A DNA stretch of 64,000 nt from Brevibacillus laterosporus (GCA_007833815.1 CP033464.1:5129501-5193500); one strand, 5' to 3'; positions 24,429 through 34,602 are shown, counted from the first letter of the stretch. Numbers and translations are program-made. Notes: generated by a model not told the origin, from the sequence alone.

Positions 24429-27400
24429 TTAAGATTCCATTATCTGAATCGTTGCTTGTTGTTTCTTTTGTCGTTTCTGTTCTTTCTTTTGTTTTCGTTT
24501 AGAAGACCAATCATCGAACCAGGTATAAACGACTGGAACCAACACCAAGGTAATGAGGGTAGCAAAGCTTAAACCGAAAATAACCGTGATGGCCATCGGA
24601 GCTTGAGATTCACTACCAGAACCTGTGGCAAAAGCTAACGGCCCAATTGCCAGAATGGTCGTCAATGTCGTCATCAGAATCGGACGCAAACGTACTGGCC
24701 CTGCTTCCAAAATAGCATCCTTCACACTCATGCCTTTGTCTCGCAATTGGTTCGCATAATCGATTAATACGATGGCGTTGTTTACCACCAAACCAATTAA
24801 TAGAATATATCCAATAAACACGGACACGCTGATCGGGGTATTGGTGACCAATAAGCCCAGCATTACACCTGCAAAGGTAGGCGGGATCGAGAACATGATA
24901 ATAAACGGCGTAAATAGAGATTCAAATTGAGCAGCCATTACCATATACAGTAAAACCACTGACAAGATGACAGCCAAGCCGAGACTACTAAATGACTCCA
25001 TCATATCTTTGCTCTCTCCGCCATAGTCAATTTTATAGCCATCTGGTAGGGAGAGATTGTTTAGCTTCGTTTTTACCTCAGTAGTAACTGAGTTCAAATC
25101 ACGACCCGCTAACTCACCTGTAATTTTTACTTCACGAGTCTGATTAGAGCGATTAATAGATAGCGGTGCCTCTACTTTATTAATCACAGCCACAGAAGAC
25201 AAGGCCACCTGTGCTCCACCTGGTGCAGTCATTCGCAAGTTATTCAGGTAATTCGTGTCTTCCTGATATTGCTCAGGCCATTTTAATTGCACATTGATTT
25301 CATCATCGCCAGTACGATATCTTGTCACCGTTTGTCCGTTAAACGCAGTGTTAACAGCGGTGAGAATCTGTCCAGAGCTAAGTCCGTACATACTTGCTTT
25401 TTCCGCATCAATCTTTACTTCAAATTCTTGTTGGGTGTCATCCAATGTAGTAATGACATTGCTGGTTCCCGGAACGCTGATCACTTCTTGTTTAATAATC
25501 CCGCTCACATCTTTTAATACTTCAATATCATCACCACGTAAAGTAATTTGCAGTGGAGAACCTGTCGACATACCAGCTGACTGTTCTTTCACCTTAATTT
25601 CAGCACCAGCAATGGAAGCTACTTGTGTCCGCAAATCTGCCATAATCTCTTCAGTGGAACGTTTGCGCTCACTTACTTCGACCAATTTTAAATCAACGGT
25701 TGCCTTGTTAGAGGTAGAAGTTGCTACTGCTGCCGAACCACCACTACCAATTGAGGTACTAAGAATATCTAGCTCCGGTACTTTTACCGCTATCTTTTCC
25801 ACTTGTAGGGCCACTTTTTGTGTTTCTTCCAAAACTGTACCATTTGGCATCTTAATATCGATAGTGACTTGTCCCTGATCCATTCCTGGCATAAATTCTG
25901 CACCAACCAATGGCGTCAGCGCTACCGAACCTACCAGCATGGCAACAGTGACAATCGTTACCGTTTTGCGATGACGTAAAGAAATGTCCAACAGCTTTTT
26001 ATAGCCATTCTCTACCTTGTGGAAGCCAATGTTAAACCAGATCACTGGGTTCATACCACGATATCCGTCCCGTTTGTTATGTTCCGGTACTTTTTTCAAA
26101 ATCCGTGAGCTTAACATCGGTACTAGAATAATCGAGAAGACCAAAGCTGCGATGTGGGAATACACAACAGTTAAAGCAAGTGGTCTAAAAATTTCTGCCG
26201 CGATACCATCAACGAGCGCAATCGGCAAGAATACACATATCTGTGCCAGGGCAGAAGCCATAACAGCTGTACCTACCTCTTTAGAACCATCCAGAGCTGC
26301 TTCCACCATACCCTTGCCTTTTTCCCTTTGACGGAAAATGTTCTCTAGCATTACGACCGCAAAGTCAACGAGCGACCCTAGACCGAGCGTCAAACCCGAT
26401 AAGGAAATCAAGTTAATCGTCTGACCTGTCGCATACATCAACAAGAATGTCGATATGATTGAGATGGGTAGCACGATAATCGCAACGATCATCGATTGGA
26501 AGCTACCTAAGAAAAAGAACAGAATGATAATCCCAAACAAACCACCTAACAGCGCATGTTCCGCTGTGGTATAGATTGAATCTTTAATGAACGTGGACGA
26601 GTCCAACGTGGTTGTTACTTTCAGATTGGAAGGTAATGTTTTCTCAATCTCTTTCATTTCTTGTGTAACGGCATCCGCTACTTGAATCGTATTTCCGCCA
26701 GATGCTTTTGTAATGGTTATACCTAGACTAGGCTTTCCATTGACGTAGCTAAACTGACTTATTTTTGCGGTTGTATCATTTAAGGTAGCAATATCTTGTA
26801 AGCGAAGTGAACCCGTACCTATGCGAATCGGGGTCAATCCAATCTTAGCAACGCTATCGTATTCACCTTGGACACGAATATTAAATTTCCCGTCTCCTTC
26901 GCGTACTGCACCACCTGAGCCAGACAAGTTGTTGCTAGCAATCGCCTGTTGAATTTGATCAATGGTTAATCCGTAGGACGAGATTTTTGCCGGATCTAAC
27001 ACCACATCTACCACGCGATCCTGACCGCCGACCAAATTTACCCCAGCCACACCATCAATTCTTTCCAAGCGGTTTTGAATGGTGTCTTCTGCTATCTTCT
27101 TCAATTGGTTTACATCATCTTCACCTGTCAAGGCAAACGTCATGATCGGCATACTGTTTGGATCAATACGCAGAATTTGCGGCGATTTGGCAGAGGATGG
27201 CAACTGTTGGCGCACCCGATCCACTTTATCACGTAATTCCAATGTAGCTTGATCCAGATCGGTGCCCCAATTAAAATTGAGAATAACCTGCGATGCTCCT
27301 TGGATTGAAATAGATGATACTTCTTTTAAATTTGAAACAGTCCCTACCGCACTTTCTATCGGTTTGGTTACCAGCTTCTCCACTTCGCTTGGCGCCGCGC

Positions 27401-27557
27401 CGTCCACGGACGTTACGACAACTGCGACGGGAAAATTTAAATCTGGGTATAAATCAATCGCCAATCTTGGCAGAGATACCATCCCAAAGATCATGACTGC
27501 AATGGTCAACATGATAATTAGAACAGGTCGTTTTACCGACACTTCAGATATATTCAC
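24429..27557 (-). CDS. RND family efflux pump (HAE1/SwrC-like), 1042 aa
   Basis: The 1042-aa protein has the standard 12 transmembrane helices with two large extracellular loops. Conserved segments include IDLYPDLNFPVAVVVT near the N-terminus, GLTLGLGSLVDFAVVMLEN in TM4 (with the proton-relay Asp), and AQFESLFTPFIIMFSIPP and NNAIVLIDYANQLRD near the end. The start is GTG after GAGGTGAAAAGA. In Bacillus the closest relative, SwrC, exports surfactin, so self-resistance to a lipopeptide is a reasonable guess. A MarR repressor gene lies just upstream in the same direction. Confidence 0.94.
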   Translation of the reverse strand: MNISEVSVKRPVLIIMLTIAVMIFGMVSLPRLAIDLYPDLNFPVAVVVTSVDGAAPSEVEKLVTKPIESAVGTVSNLKEVSSISIQGASQVILNFNWGTDLDQATLELRDKVDRVRQQLPSSAKSPQILRIDPNSMPIMTFALTGEDDVNQLKKIAEDTIQNRLERIDGVAGVNLVGGQDRVVDVVLDPAKISSYGLTIDQIQQAIASNNLSGSGGAVREGDGKFNIRVQGEYDSVAKIGLTPIRIGTGSLRLQDIATLNDTTAKISQFSYVNGKPSLGITITKASGGNTIQVADAVTQEMKEIEKTLPSNLKVTTTLDSSTFIKDSIYTTAEHALLGGLFGIIILFFFLGSFQSMIVAIIVLPISIISTFLLMYATGQTINLISLSGLTLGLGSLVDFAVVMLENIFRQREKGKGMVEAALDGSKEVGTAVMASALAQICVFLPIALVDGIAAEIFRPLALTVVYSHIAALVFSIILVPMLSSRILKKVPEHNKRDGYRGMNPVIWFNIGFHKVENGYKKLLDISLRHRKTVTIVTVAMLVGSVALTPLVGAEFMPGMDQGQVTIDIKMPNGTVLEETQKVALQVEKIAVKVPELDILSTSIGSGGSAAVATSTSNKATVDLKLVEVSERKRSTEEIMADLRTQVASIAGAEIKVKEQSAGMSTGSPLQITLRGDDIEVLKDVSGIIKQEVISVPGTSNVITTLDDTQQEFEVKIDAEKASMYGLSSGQILTAVNTAFNGQTVTRYRTGDDEINVQLKWPEQYQEDTNYLNNLRMTAPGGAQVALSSVAVINKVEAPLSINRSNQTREVKITGELAGRDLNSVTTEVKTKLNNLSLPDGYKIDYGGESKDMMESFSSLGLAVILSVVLLYMVMAAQFESLFTPFIIMFSIPPTFAGVMLGLLVTNTPISVSVFIGYILLIGLVVNNAIVLIDYANQLRDKGMSVKDAILEAGPVRLRPILMTTLTTILAIGPLAFATGSGSESQAPMAITVIFGLSFATLITLVLVPVVYTWFDDWSSKRKQKKEQKRQKKQQATIQIMES

Positions 27558-27580
27558 TCTCTTTTCACCTCATCAATGTC

Positions 27581-27997
27581 TTAACTAGTTACTCTTTTTT
27601 TGGTCGTATACATTTCTTGCAAGACATGGAGGGATGAAATCATCTGTGTAGTCTTTTGCTCAAACGTCTCCATTTCCGTCTGGTGTACCGCGAAATCATT
27701 CGCATGATCAAATCGTTGGGACATCGCTACCCAAACCATTCGTTTATCCTTTTTATCCTTGAGCCTTTTGACGATGTTATCTCGTTCAAGGCGATCAATT
27801 AATCCAGATACCGTACTGTACGAAAGACTAACAGCCTTGCTGATTTCCCCAATGGTTTTCGGGCTGTGTACAATTTGCTCTAGAATCAGCACCTGCTGCC
27901 AGGTAATATCCTTGCTCTCTAGTTCTTCACGTGTGATACATGTAAAAAGAGCACTCGCTTCTCTGAGAAGTTTCGCCATGGTAATCAACTCTTCCAT
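27581..27997 (-). CDS. MarR-family regulator of the RND operon, 138 aa
   Basis: Residues about 45-110 form a winged helix: TIGEISKAVSLSYSTVSGLIDRL and the DNIVKRLKDKKDKRMVWV wing with the Asp/Arg signature. It is first in the operon, 24 bases ahead of the RND pump gene, so it probably represses it and itself in response to a small ligand. The start at 27997 follows AGGAGGTGGCTTGG; an in-frame GTG/ATG earlier has no site. Confidence 0.88.
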   Translation of the reverse strand: MEELITMAKLLREASALFTCITREELESKDITWQQVLILEQIVHSPKTIGEISKAVSLSYSTVSGLIDRLERDNIVKRLKDKKDKRMVWVAMSQRFDHANDFAVHQTEMETFEQKTTQMISSLHVLQEMYTTKKRVTS

Positions 27998-28115
27998 CCA
28001 AGCCACCTCCTGCCGTTGGTCAATTGTTCGCAATACGAAATGTCATAATTCTCATTGTAATGGCAATGCCGAATAGACAAATCTATCGAGGGATGGAAAA
28101 ATTAACACCAAGGCG

Positions 28116-28131
28116 TCTATCTAGAGATAGA
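28116..28131. promoter_or_regulatory. Inverted repeat upstream of the NarL-type two-component operon
   Basis: The perfect repeat TCTATCT-AG-AGATAGA, extended by GTCT/AGAC-like flanks, lies about 70 bases before the kinase start. A 15-of-16 match lies just after the response regulator stop at 30118-30133. It is a candidate binding site for the LuxR-type regulator encoded by the operon. Confidence 0.5.
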
Positions 28132-28199
28132 AGACACCCCATGCTACAATAGAATGTGAACAAGTTGCAGAGAAACTTTCCAGAAGGGTGGGCTTATAT

Positions 28200-29381
28200 T
28201 TGATTGCTAACATAATTTTCGCCCTCCGCAAACGACTCCTGTTGGTCTGGTTCTTAGCCCTATCTCTTTTGACATGGCTACCTAGCTCCTATAACCATGA
28301 ATCGCCCATACAATTTATTTTTTCCGTTATATTGTTCTGCTGGTATCTGATTTTGTTTTGGACATCATCTATTCAATTGCCTTCTAAAAAAATGACCTTG
28401 ATTCTATTGCTGGTTGGGGGCGTCACCCTGTTTAAAGGCATCTATCTAGGACCAGAAGGGTTTGGTATGATCATCCTACTTGGGATCATCATTGGTCTTC
28501 GAATTGATAAAAAATATTCGCTACCCTTAGCTATCTTTTTCGGTGTGGTTACCAGTGTTTTACTCATCTGGAGCACCCATAGCTACACCTCACATGTTGC
28601 TCCTTTTTTACTTTCCTTTATCGGATGCTATTTGGGAGCGCGAGGATATCGTTCTCATCATGAGGCGTATCAATTAAATCAACAGCATTTAAAAGAATTG
28701 CAACAAGCACATAATGAATTGCAGAATGCGCATAATGAATTGCAAGAAATGGCTGTAAACACATTACAAGTAGCTGTGTTGGAGGAACGAAACCGGATTG
28801 CACGCGATATTCATGACTCTTTAGGTCATAGTCTGACTTCTCTTATTGTGCAGCTACATGCGCTTACATATATGTTGAAGTCTGGTCCAAACGATGCTCA
28901 AATGGCTGTCAATAATATGCTGGATGTAGCAAAACAGAGCTTGGAGGATATTCGTGGTTCCGTTCATACACTCGCAGTCGACAAAAGGACATTTGGCTTA
29001 ACACCTTTGCAAGCTCTTTTGTCCCAAACAGAGAAAAATACGGATTTGTCCTGTATATTTGTTACAAATGAAGAAGAGATGGATTTAACGAACGAAGTAA
29101 CAATTGTTTTTTATCGAATCCTACAAGAAGCCATCACTAATACATTGCGTCATTCTACCGCTACAGCTATTTGGGTTGAAATTACAAAGACGGCTGATTC
29201 TATCGTTTTAGCGATTCACGATAATGGCCAAAATCCTTCCCTGGAAGGATTTATACCCGGTTTTGGTTTATCTGGTATGAAGGAACGTATTACTAAATTA
29301 CATGGAACGCTGCGATATCAGATTAGGGAACCCTTTGGTTTTGAAATTACAGCAACGGTTCCTTACCACCATTCATCTTAA
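28200..29381 (+). CDS. NarL-type (LiaS/DesK-like) sensor histidine kinase, 393 aa
   Basis: Five to six membrane segments occupy the first ~155 residues, followed by a coiled coil (QQHLKELQQAHNELQNAHNE) with a repeated HNELQ unit. The HisKA_3 dimerisation motif is ERNRIARDIHDSLGHSLTS with the phospho-acceptor His, and the ATPase domain shows HDNGQ and GFGLSGMKERI. The best start is TTG at 28200, 8 bases after AAGGGTGG; the GTG at 28188 overlaps that site. It is paired with the response regulator 17 bases downstream. Confidence 0.88.
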   Translation: MIANIIFALRKRLLLVWFLALSLLTWLPSSYNHESPIQFIFSVILFCWYLILFWTSSIQLPSKKMTLILLLVGGVTLFKGIYLGPEGFGMIILLGIIIGLRIDKKYSLPLAIFFGVVTSVLLIWSTHSYTSHVAPFLLSFIGCYLGARGYRSHHEAYQLNQQHLKELQQAHNELQNAHNELQEMAVNTLQVAVLEERNRIARDIHDSLGHSLTSLIVQLHALTYMLKSGPNDAQMAVNNMLDVAKQSLEDIRGSVHTLAVDKRTFGLTPLQALLSQTEKNTDLSCIFVTNEEEMDLTNEVTIVFYRILQEAITNTLRHSTATAIWVEITKTADSIVLAIHDNGQNPSLEGFIPGFGLSGMKERITKLHGTLRYQIREPFGFEITATVPYHHSS

Positions 29382-29398
29382 GAAGGGAACTCATAGCT

Positions 29399-30115
29399 AT
29401 GGTAGATCACAGACACCAAAAGATTCGAGTCATGCTGGCGGACGATCAGAAGATGATCCGACAAGGTCTTGGGTATGTTATTAATGTTCAGGAGGATATG
29501 GAGGTTATCGGAGAGGCGGCTGATGGAGAAGAGATTACTCAATTAGCTTGCAAGCTGTGTCCTGATGTCATCCTCATGGACGTACAAATGCCCAAGTGTA
29601 CGGGCATTGAAGCGACACGTGAGATTGTTAAGCATGTGCCCAAGGTGAAAGTACTGATTTTAACCACATTCGATAATCATGATTACGTCGTTGACGGCAT
29701 TCTAGCGGGTGCGGTGGGCTACATGCTAAAAGATGCCGATTCTCAAGAGATGCTAGATTTAATCCGACGTGCGCATAATGGAGAAGCCTCTTTTCACACA
29801 GCAACAGCAGCAAAAGCGTTGGCTGAGGTATTAAAAAGTCAAAAATCCGAAGCGAACGCCGTAATCAATCCAGATGAAACAGAGACAATTCATGCGAACG
29901 GGGATAACTTGCTACTCCTCGATGAACTGACAGAACGGGAGCAGGATGTCTTGCAACAATTAGCATTCGGTTATCGCAATGATCAAATTGCCCAAAATCT
30001 CTTTATCTCAGAGGGTACTGTGAAATCACATGTACATCGTATCTTGCAAAAATTAAATGTTGATGATCGTACGCAAGCCGTCGTTCTAGCGCTGCGTCAT
30101 AAATTGGTAAAATAA
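29399..30115 (+). CDS. NarL/LuxR-family response regulator, 238 aa
   Basis: The receiver domain shows MLADDQKMIRQGL, the phospho-acceptor Asp in PDVILMDVQMPKC, and the conserved Thr/Lys segments TTFD and YMLKDAD. The C-terminal LuxR helix-turn-helix is LTEREQDVLQQLAFGY with IAQNLFISEGTVKSHV. The linker between the domains is unusually long (about residues 150-175). Its targets are unknown, but the palindromes on both sides of the operon suggest autoregulation. Confidence 0.9.
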   Translation: MVDHRHQKIRVMLADDQKMIRQGLGYVINVQEDMEVIGEAADGEEITQLACKLCPDVILMDVQMPKCTGIEATREIVKHVPKVKVLILTTFDNHDYVVDGILAGAVGYMLKDADSQEMLDLIRRAHNGEASFHTATAAKALAEVLKSQKSEANAVINPDETETIHANGDNLLLLDELTEREQDVLQQLAFGYRNDQIAQNLFISEGTVKSHVHRILQKLNVDDRTQAVVLALRHKLVK

Positions 30116-30117
30116 AT

Positions 30118-30133
30118 TCTATCTAGAGGTAGA
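30118..30133. promoter_or_regulatory. Second copy of the TCTATCT-AG-AGRTAGA palindrome
   Basis: This 16-base element differs from the one at 28116-28131 at one position (AGATAGA to AGGTAGA). It begins 3 bases after the response regulator stop codon. Confidence 0.45.
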
Positions 30134-30159
30134 TGACAATCCATTTTTGTTACAAACGC

Positions 30160-30197
30160 AAAAAGGACGGGAGCCATTATGCATCCTGTCCTTTTTG
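30160..30197. terminator. Bidirectional intrinsic terminator
   Basis: AAAAAGGACGGG and CCTGTCCTTTTTG form a hairpin between the converging response regulator and MFS transporter genes. Confidence 0.75.
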
Positions 30198-30221
30198 CCT
30201 TTTATCTATCAAAAAGTAGAG

Positions 30222-31427
30222 CTACTGAATACGCAATGTCGCTGGAGATTTCTCTACATGAGACAGCTTCATCAATAAAATGAAAGCAAGCACGATGAAT
30301 CCACCAATCATTCCGACAACGCCGGTCCATCCAAATAACAACCAGAATAAACCACCAACCGTTCCACCTACACTGGAACCGGCATAATAAAAGAATAAGT
30401 ACAAGGAAGAAGCCTGTGCCTTATCATGAGTGGCTAATCTTCCTACCCAACTACTGGCGATGGAATGACCACCAAAATACCCAAATGTAAAGACTGCAAT
30501 TCCAGCAATTTTACCAAATAAATGGGGTTCTAATGTAAGTCCAATTCCCCCAAGCATGATAAACAAAGACATCCAAAGCATTTTAGCACGCCCAAGTCTG
30601 TCCGCCATCCTCCCCATCCACGTGGAGCTAAACGTTCCGACCAAGTACACAATAAAAATCCAGCCAACGATGGTTTGAGAAAGAGAATATGGCGGTTCCA
30701 TTAACTGGTATCCGATGTAATTGTATAACGTAACAAAACTACCCATTAACAGAAATCCAAGCCCATACAAATAAAGCAATCGATGATCCGTGCAATGGCT
30801 CCAGAGCGATCGTGCTAATGTCTTCACCTCTAATTTACGTGGTGCAAAATGTTTAGAAGGTGGCAGCATGACCCAGAACAAAATCGTACACAATAAGCTC
30901 AGCACACCGATTCCAATCAAAGCTACATGCCAGTTAAACAAATCGGTTAAAGTTCCAGTGATGATTCGTCCACTCATTCCTCCAATGGAATTCCCGCTGA
31001 TGTATAGCCCCATCGCTACTCCTAAACTACTGCTATCAATTTCTTCGCCCAGATAAGCCATCGCGATGGCAGGCAATCCAGCAAGCACCATACCGACCAA
31101 AACGCGGAGACCAAGTAACATTTGGAATTGATAGCTAAACGCCGTACATACTGCCAGCAGAGAGGCAGCAATCAAGGAAACCATCATGATCGGTTTGCGT
31201 CCCCACGCCTCTGACAACGAGCCGAGAAATAATAAACTAATAGCTAAAGCCATCGTAGTCACAGATAACGAAAGACTGGCAAGAGTAGGGGAAATCTGAA
31301 ACTCCTTGGTAAATTCAGGTAACAAAGGCTGCATGCAGTATAGGATAGCAAATGTATTTAATCCTCCCGCAAATAACGCTATATTGGTACGGCGAAATGC
31401 GCGCGAGCCTTGCTTGATATAACCCAT
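30222..31427 (-). CDS. MFS transporter (YnfM/YybF-like), 401 aa
   Basis: Twelve hydrophobic segments and the MFS signature loops are visible (GSLSEAWGRKPIM between TM2 and TM3, GRMADRLGRAKML between TM8 and TM9). The sequence pattern resembles the arabinose-efflux/YnfM type of proton-driven exporters. The substrate is unknown. It follows, in the same direction, the LysR gene 64 bases upstream, and such LysR-MFS pairs are usually regulator and target. Confidence 0.88.
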   Translation of the reverse strand: MGYIKQGSRAFRRTNIALFAGGLNTFAILYCMQPLLPEFTKEFQISPTLASLSLSVTTMALAISLLFLGSLSEAWGRKPIMMVSLIAASLLAVCTAFSYQFQMLLGLRVLVGMVLAGLPAIAMAYLGEEIDSSSLGVAMGLYISGNSIGGMSGRIITGTLTDLFNWHVALIGIGVLSLLCTILFWVMLPPSKHFAPRKLEVKTLARSLWSHCTDHRLLYLYGLGFLLMGSFVTLYNYIGYQLMEPPYSLSQTIVGWIFIVYLVGTFSSTWMGRMADRLGRAKMLWMSLFIMLGGIGLTLEPHLFGKIAGIAVFTFGYFGGHSIASSWVGRLATHDKAQASSLYLFFYYAGSSVGGTVGGLFWLLFGWTGVVGMIGGFIVLAFILLMKLSHVEKSPATLRIQ

Positions 31428-31491
31428 GATGTAAATCCTCTCTTTTGTTCAGATAGGAAACAGATGTAAGTCAGGTGTACTTACACACAAA

Positions 31492-32367
31492 TTAGATATA
31501 GTGCGCTTTTACAAAAGAAATGAACCTTCTAGACACAGGCGATAAATAACGCTTTTCTTTCCAAGCTATCCCAATGATCCGTTTGCAGGTTGGATTTGTC
31601 ACACGAAGGAGCGAAATCTTTGATTTATCTAGCACGTTTACATCTGGAACAAGGCTTACTCCCAATTTAGCAGCCACGAGACCAGCAACAGTAGCAATCT
31701 CCTCTCCTTCAAAGGTTACATCAGGAGTAAAGCCTGCTTGCATACAAAGTGTATCTGTCAACGTCCGAAGTCCATAGCCCTGCTTAAAGGAAATAAAGGG
31801 TTCATTCGCAATCTCTTTTAAATCAATATGTGTGCGATTTGCTAGCGGATGGGTCTTGGAAACAATGAGATACAAATCCTCCGTAAGTAGAGGCTCCCAA
31901 TGTACTTCGTCCATCGGTTCTATCATGGAAAAAAGGGCAATATCAATTAAACCCGTTTTTAATTGCTCCACAATCTGCTCAGTAGCTGCTTGATGTAAAT
32001 GAAAACTAACCTGTGGATATTGCAAACGAAACGAACGAATGAATTCAGGTACTACTTCAATTCCTAGTGAATGTAAAAAGGCAATACGTACCTTACCGCG
32101 ATCTGGGTCAATCAAGTCCTGAATTTCTTGTTTGCCCTCCTCGATCTCCTGAATAGCTCGCTCCACTCGCTTTAAAAACAGCTCACCGTATTGATTTAAC
32201 ACGATATTTCGCCCTTTTCGTTCAAACAAAGGCGTGTTTAACTCTTCTTCTAAACGTGCAATTGATCTACTTAAAGCAGGCTGAGACACATTTAACATTT
32301 CTGCCGATTGTGTAATGTGCTGCGTCTGTGCCACTTTGCGAAAATATAACATTTGTTGCCATTCCAT
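31492..32367 (-). CDS. LysR-family transcriptional regulator, 291 aa
   Basis: The N-terminal winged helix is classical: MLYFRKVAQTQHITQSAEML, SQPALSRSIARLEEELNTPLF and ERKGRNIVL. The remaining ~200 residues form a two-lobed ligand-binding domain. It is probably the regulator of the MFS transporter downstream; ligand unknown. Start ATG follows CGGAGACGTACG. Confidence 0.9.
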   Translation of the reverse strand: MEWQQMLYFRKVAQTQHITQSAEMLNVSQPALSRSIARLEEELNTPLFERKGRNIVLNQYGELFLKRVERAIQEIEEGKQEIQDLIDPDRGKVRIAFLHSLGIEVVPEFIRSFRLQYPQVSFHLHQAATEQIVEQLKTGLIDIALFSMIEPMDEVHWEPLLTEDLYLIVSKTHPLANRTHIDLKEIANEPFISFKQGYGLRTLTDTLCMQAGFTPDVTFEGEEIATVAGLVAAKLGVSLVPDVNVLDKSKISLLRVTNPTCKRIIGIAWKEKRYLSPVSRRFISFVKAHYI

Positions 32368-32491
32368 ATCGTACGTCTCCGTTTTGTTGTTTTGTTTTAC
32401 CTTTTATGTATCATACTGCAAGTTAGTTATGACTTCAATTTACGTATTTGCATGATTTTCATGCATACAGGTTATGAATCAACAAAATGTA

Positions 32492-32548
32492 AAAAAGTCA
32501 CCTGTTACCACCCCTTACTCCGGATGATAATCAAAGTGACTTTTTTTA
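32492..32548 (-). terminator. Terminator after the surface protein gene
   Basis: AAAAAGTCAC and GTGACTTTTT form a long-loop stem (loop about 33 bases) 46 bases downstream of the minus-strand stop at 32594. The flanking A/T tracts make it usable in both directions. Confidence 0.55.
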
Positions 32549-32593
32549 AAAAGAAGCTAGTAAAGGAAGAACAACAAATAGGTAGTAGCTGTA

Positions 32594-34384
32594 CTAATCA
32601 TTACTAATAATGACGGCATTCGAGTATCCATCCCAAGCAACTTTGGCACCCAATGCTTCACTGACAAATCGAATTGGAACCATGGTCGTATCTCCGTTAA
32701 ACAACTGCGCAGGGACGTCCAGATTTAGCTTCTTACCATTTTTATAAGCGACTTTGGAACCAATGGTAAGCTTAATGGTCGTGCCATCCTTCATTGCAGT
32801 CACCGTCTGGGTCGCTTCATCCCAGTCTACTCTAGCTCCTAGGGCCTCAAAAATGGCTCGTAATGGAACCAAGGTTCTTCCATTGATTTCTACTGGTGCC
32901 TTTTTAAAAATCTGTAACTCTCCATCAATAAAAATGACAATATCTTTGCTTTGATTAATCGGAATAAAAGTAGGCAGTGTGCTTGCAGACATCCCACTAT
33001 CAGGATCAACAATTTCAATAACAATGTTATATCCTCCTGTAGATAAGCCTAACTCCTTATAAGAGATCATTGGATTTTTACCAGTGATAGGAATACGTTT
33101 TACAACATCTCCGTATAAATCATAAACCACTATATTAGCATGATAGGAAGAATAGCTAGTTTTCCATTGCAAGTTGATGGTAATCGTACCATTGGTATTC
33201 ACTTTTATTCCACCGGGAAAGGCTTGTCCAGTCGGAACTGAAAATACATGGCTAGTTTCCCAAGACCATGATGCAGCACTTGAATAATATTTTTTCCCTT
33301 GCAACACCATTTCAAGTAGAATTTCATAGTTACCCGTAGACAAGGATAGTCCTTTTGTAGAAATTTTCGAATTCTTGGTGCTGATCGGGATTCGTTTTAC
33401 AATCTTACCGCTGTCGTTTTTAATAACAACGTTAAATTTGGCCTGTTGATATTCAGCGGTGATTTCCAGGTTAATCGTAATCATTCCATCCTCAGATACT
33501 TTTACATATCCAGGGAAATCGTCGACTCCAGAACTTAGCTTGCTACTGTCTGGTATTACAAGCGTAACCTGATTAGAATTAGCAGAGCCTTTCACATCAG
33601 AAACCTCTATATAGATCGTATATGTACCGGAAGCTAGGTTTAAATCTTTGCTTGAAATCGTACGTTGCTTCGTTTTCAGACTGATTCGTTTAACTTGTCG
33701 ATTCTTTTCATCCATCACCACTAAATAAAACGTGGACTTATCATAGATAGACGTAAGGTTGAGTGTAATAACGATATTTCCATCATTATCCATTTCTAGA
33801 ACACCAGGAAAAGAAGCTGGAAAGGAAGTTGGAAGTACCTTTCCCCCTTGAATGTCAATGGTCTGTTTTTCAGAATATTGGTATTCCGTATGCTCCATCT
33901 CAATAACCGTATTGCTAGTTTTAACTCTTACCTCATATTCATTTGGAGATAATTCGAGATATTTGGCTGGCACAGTAAACGAAATAATCGTAACTTTTAC
34001 TGATCTGAGCTCACCATCGACGCGTACCAGTTTTGTATTGGTACTGATTTTCCTTTTGATACCAGAAGGAGCTTGTATACCTGTTTTAGAATCGTTTACA
34101 AGTTCAATTTCTCTTATCACCTCACCGGTTACATTACTAACTTGTAGCATGACACTGGTTGCATATCTAGAATCCACCATAACTTCCCCTGTGATACTTC
34201 CATCCTTGTTACTAATTACCTCAAATAATTCAGGTTGATAATAGACCGGTTCCTTTATGACCAGTGTACCTCTCATAGTTTCTGACTGTGAAATCTCCAT
34301 AGCTTCTGCCGGTGATATCCCCATCGTTGTAAACATAAATACAACCGCGAGAACAATCGCTACTATTTTTTGAAATCGCTTCAT
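32594..34384 (-). CDS. Secreted surface protein with three repeats and a copper amine oxidase N-terminal-type domain, 596 aa
   Basis: A signal peptide (MKRFQKIVAIVLAVVFMFTT, cleavage after AEA) leads an N-terminal beta region. Then come three imperfect repeats of about 90-100 residues (roughly 190-285, 290-385, 390-485), each starting FPG(V/Y/G) and containing KRI-plus-SxKxLxLSxGxY blocks. The C-terminal ~115 residues are a copper amine oxidase N-terminal-like (stalk) domain, with INGRTLVPLRAIFEALGARV and TMVPIRFVSEALGAKV, common in Bacillales cell-surface proteins. The start at 34384 follows AAAGGAGAGCCAATT. It is probably an exported wall-associated structural protein. Confidence 0.75.
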   Translation of the reverse strand: MKRFQKIVAIVLAVVFMFTTMGISPAEAMEISQSETMRGTLVIKEPVYYQPELFEVISNKDGSITGEVMVDSRYATSVMLQVSNVTGEVIREIELVNDSKTGIQAPSGIKRKISTNTKLVRVDGELRSVKVTIISFTVPAKYLELSPNEYEVRVKTSNTVIEMEHTEYQYSEKQTIDIQGGKVLPTSFPASFPGVLEMDNDGNIVITLNLTSIYDKSTFYLVVMDEKNRQVKRISLKTKQRTISSKDLNLASGTYTIYIEVSDVKGSANSNQVTLVIPDSSKLSSGVDDFPGYVKVSEDGMITINLEITAEYQQAKFNVVIKNDSGKIVKRIPISTKNSKISTKGLSLSTGNYEILLEMVLQGKKYYSSAASWSWETSHVFSVPTGQAFPGGIKVNTNGTITINLQWKTSYSSYHANIVVYDLYGDVVKRIPITGKNPMISYKELGLSTGGYNIVIEIVDPDSGMSASTLPTFIPINQSKDIVIFIDGELQIFKKAPVEINGRTLVPLRAIFEALGARVDWDEATQTVTAMKDGTTIKLTIGSKVAYKNGKKLNLDVPAQLFNGDTTMVPIRFVSEALGAKVAWDGYSNAVIISND

Positions 34385-34602
34385 AATTGGCTCTCCTTTT
34401 ATGTCATAAATTAGGATAATTATTCCCTTCATTTATATATCGGTATGACACTACTTTCGTATTAGGTTAATATAACTACTATTTTCTAATAAACTCCAAT
34501 TAATCGCTACATAACAACAACCAAAGACCTATTTCACAATAAATCTAAAGCGATGGTATAAACGCGAGAAGTTGTCAGCTTCAGCGATGTTTTCGATTCA
34601 TT

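Noticed and set aside
25294-25878. 194-aa plus-strand frame opposite the RND pump
   Set aside because: It is an antisense shadow of a long, conserved coding gene with no signal for translation.
30118-30133. Treated at first as part of the terminator
   Set aside because: The true terminator hairpin is at 30160-30197; this palindrome has no T run and copies the upstream element.
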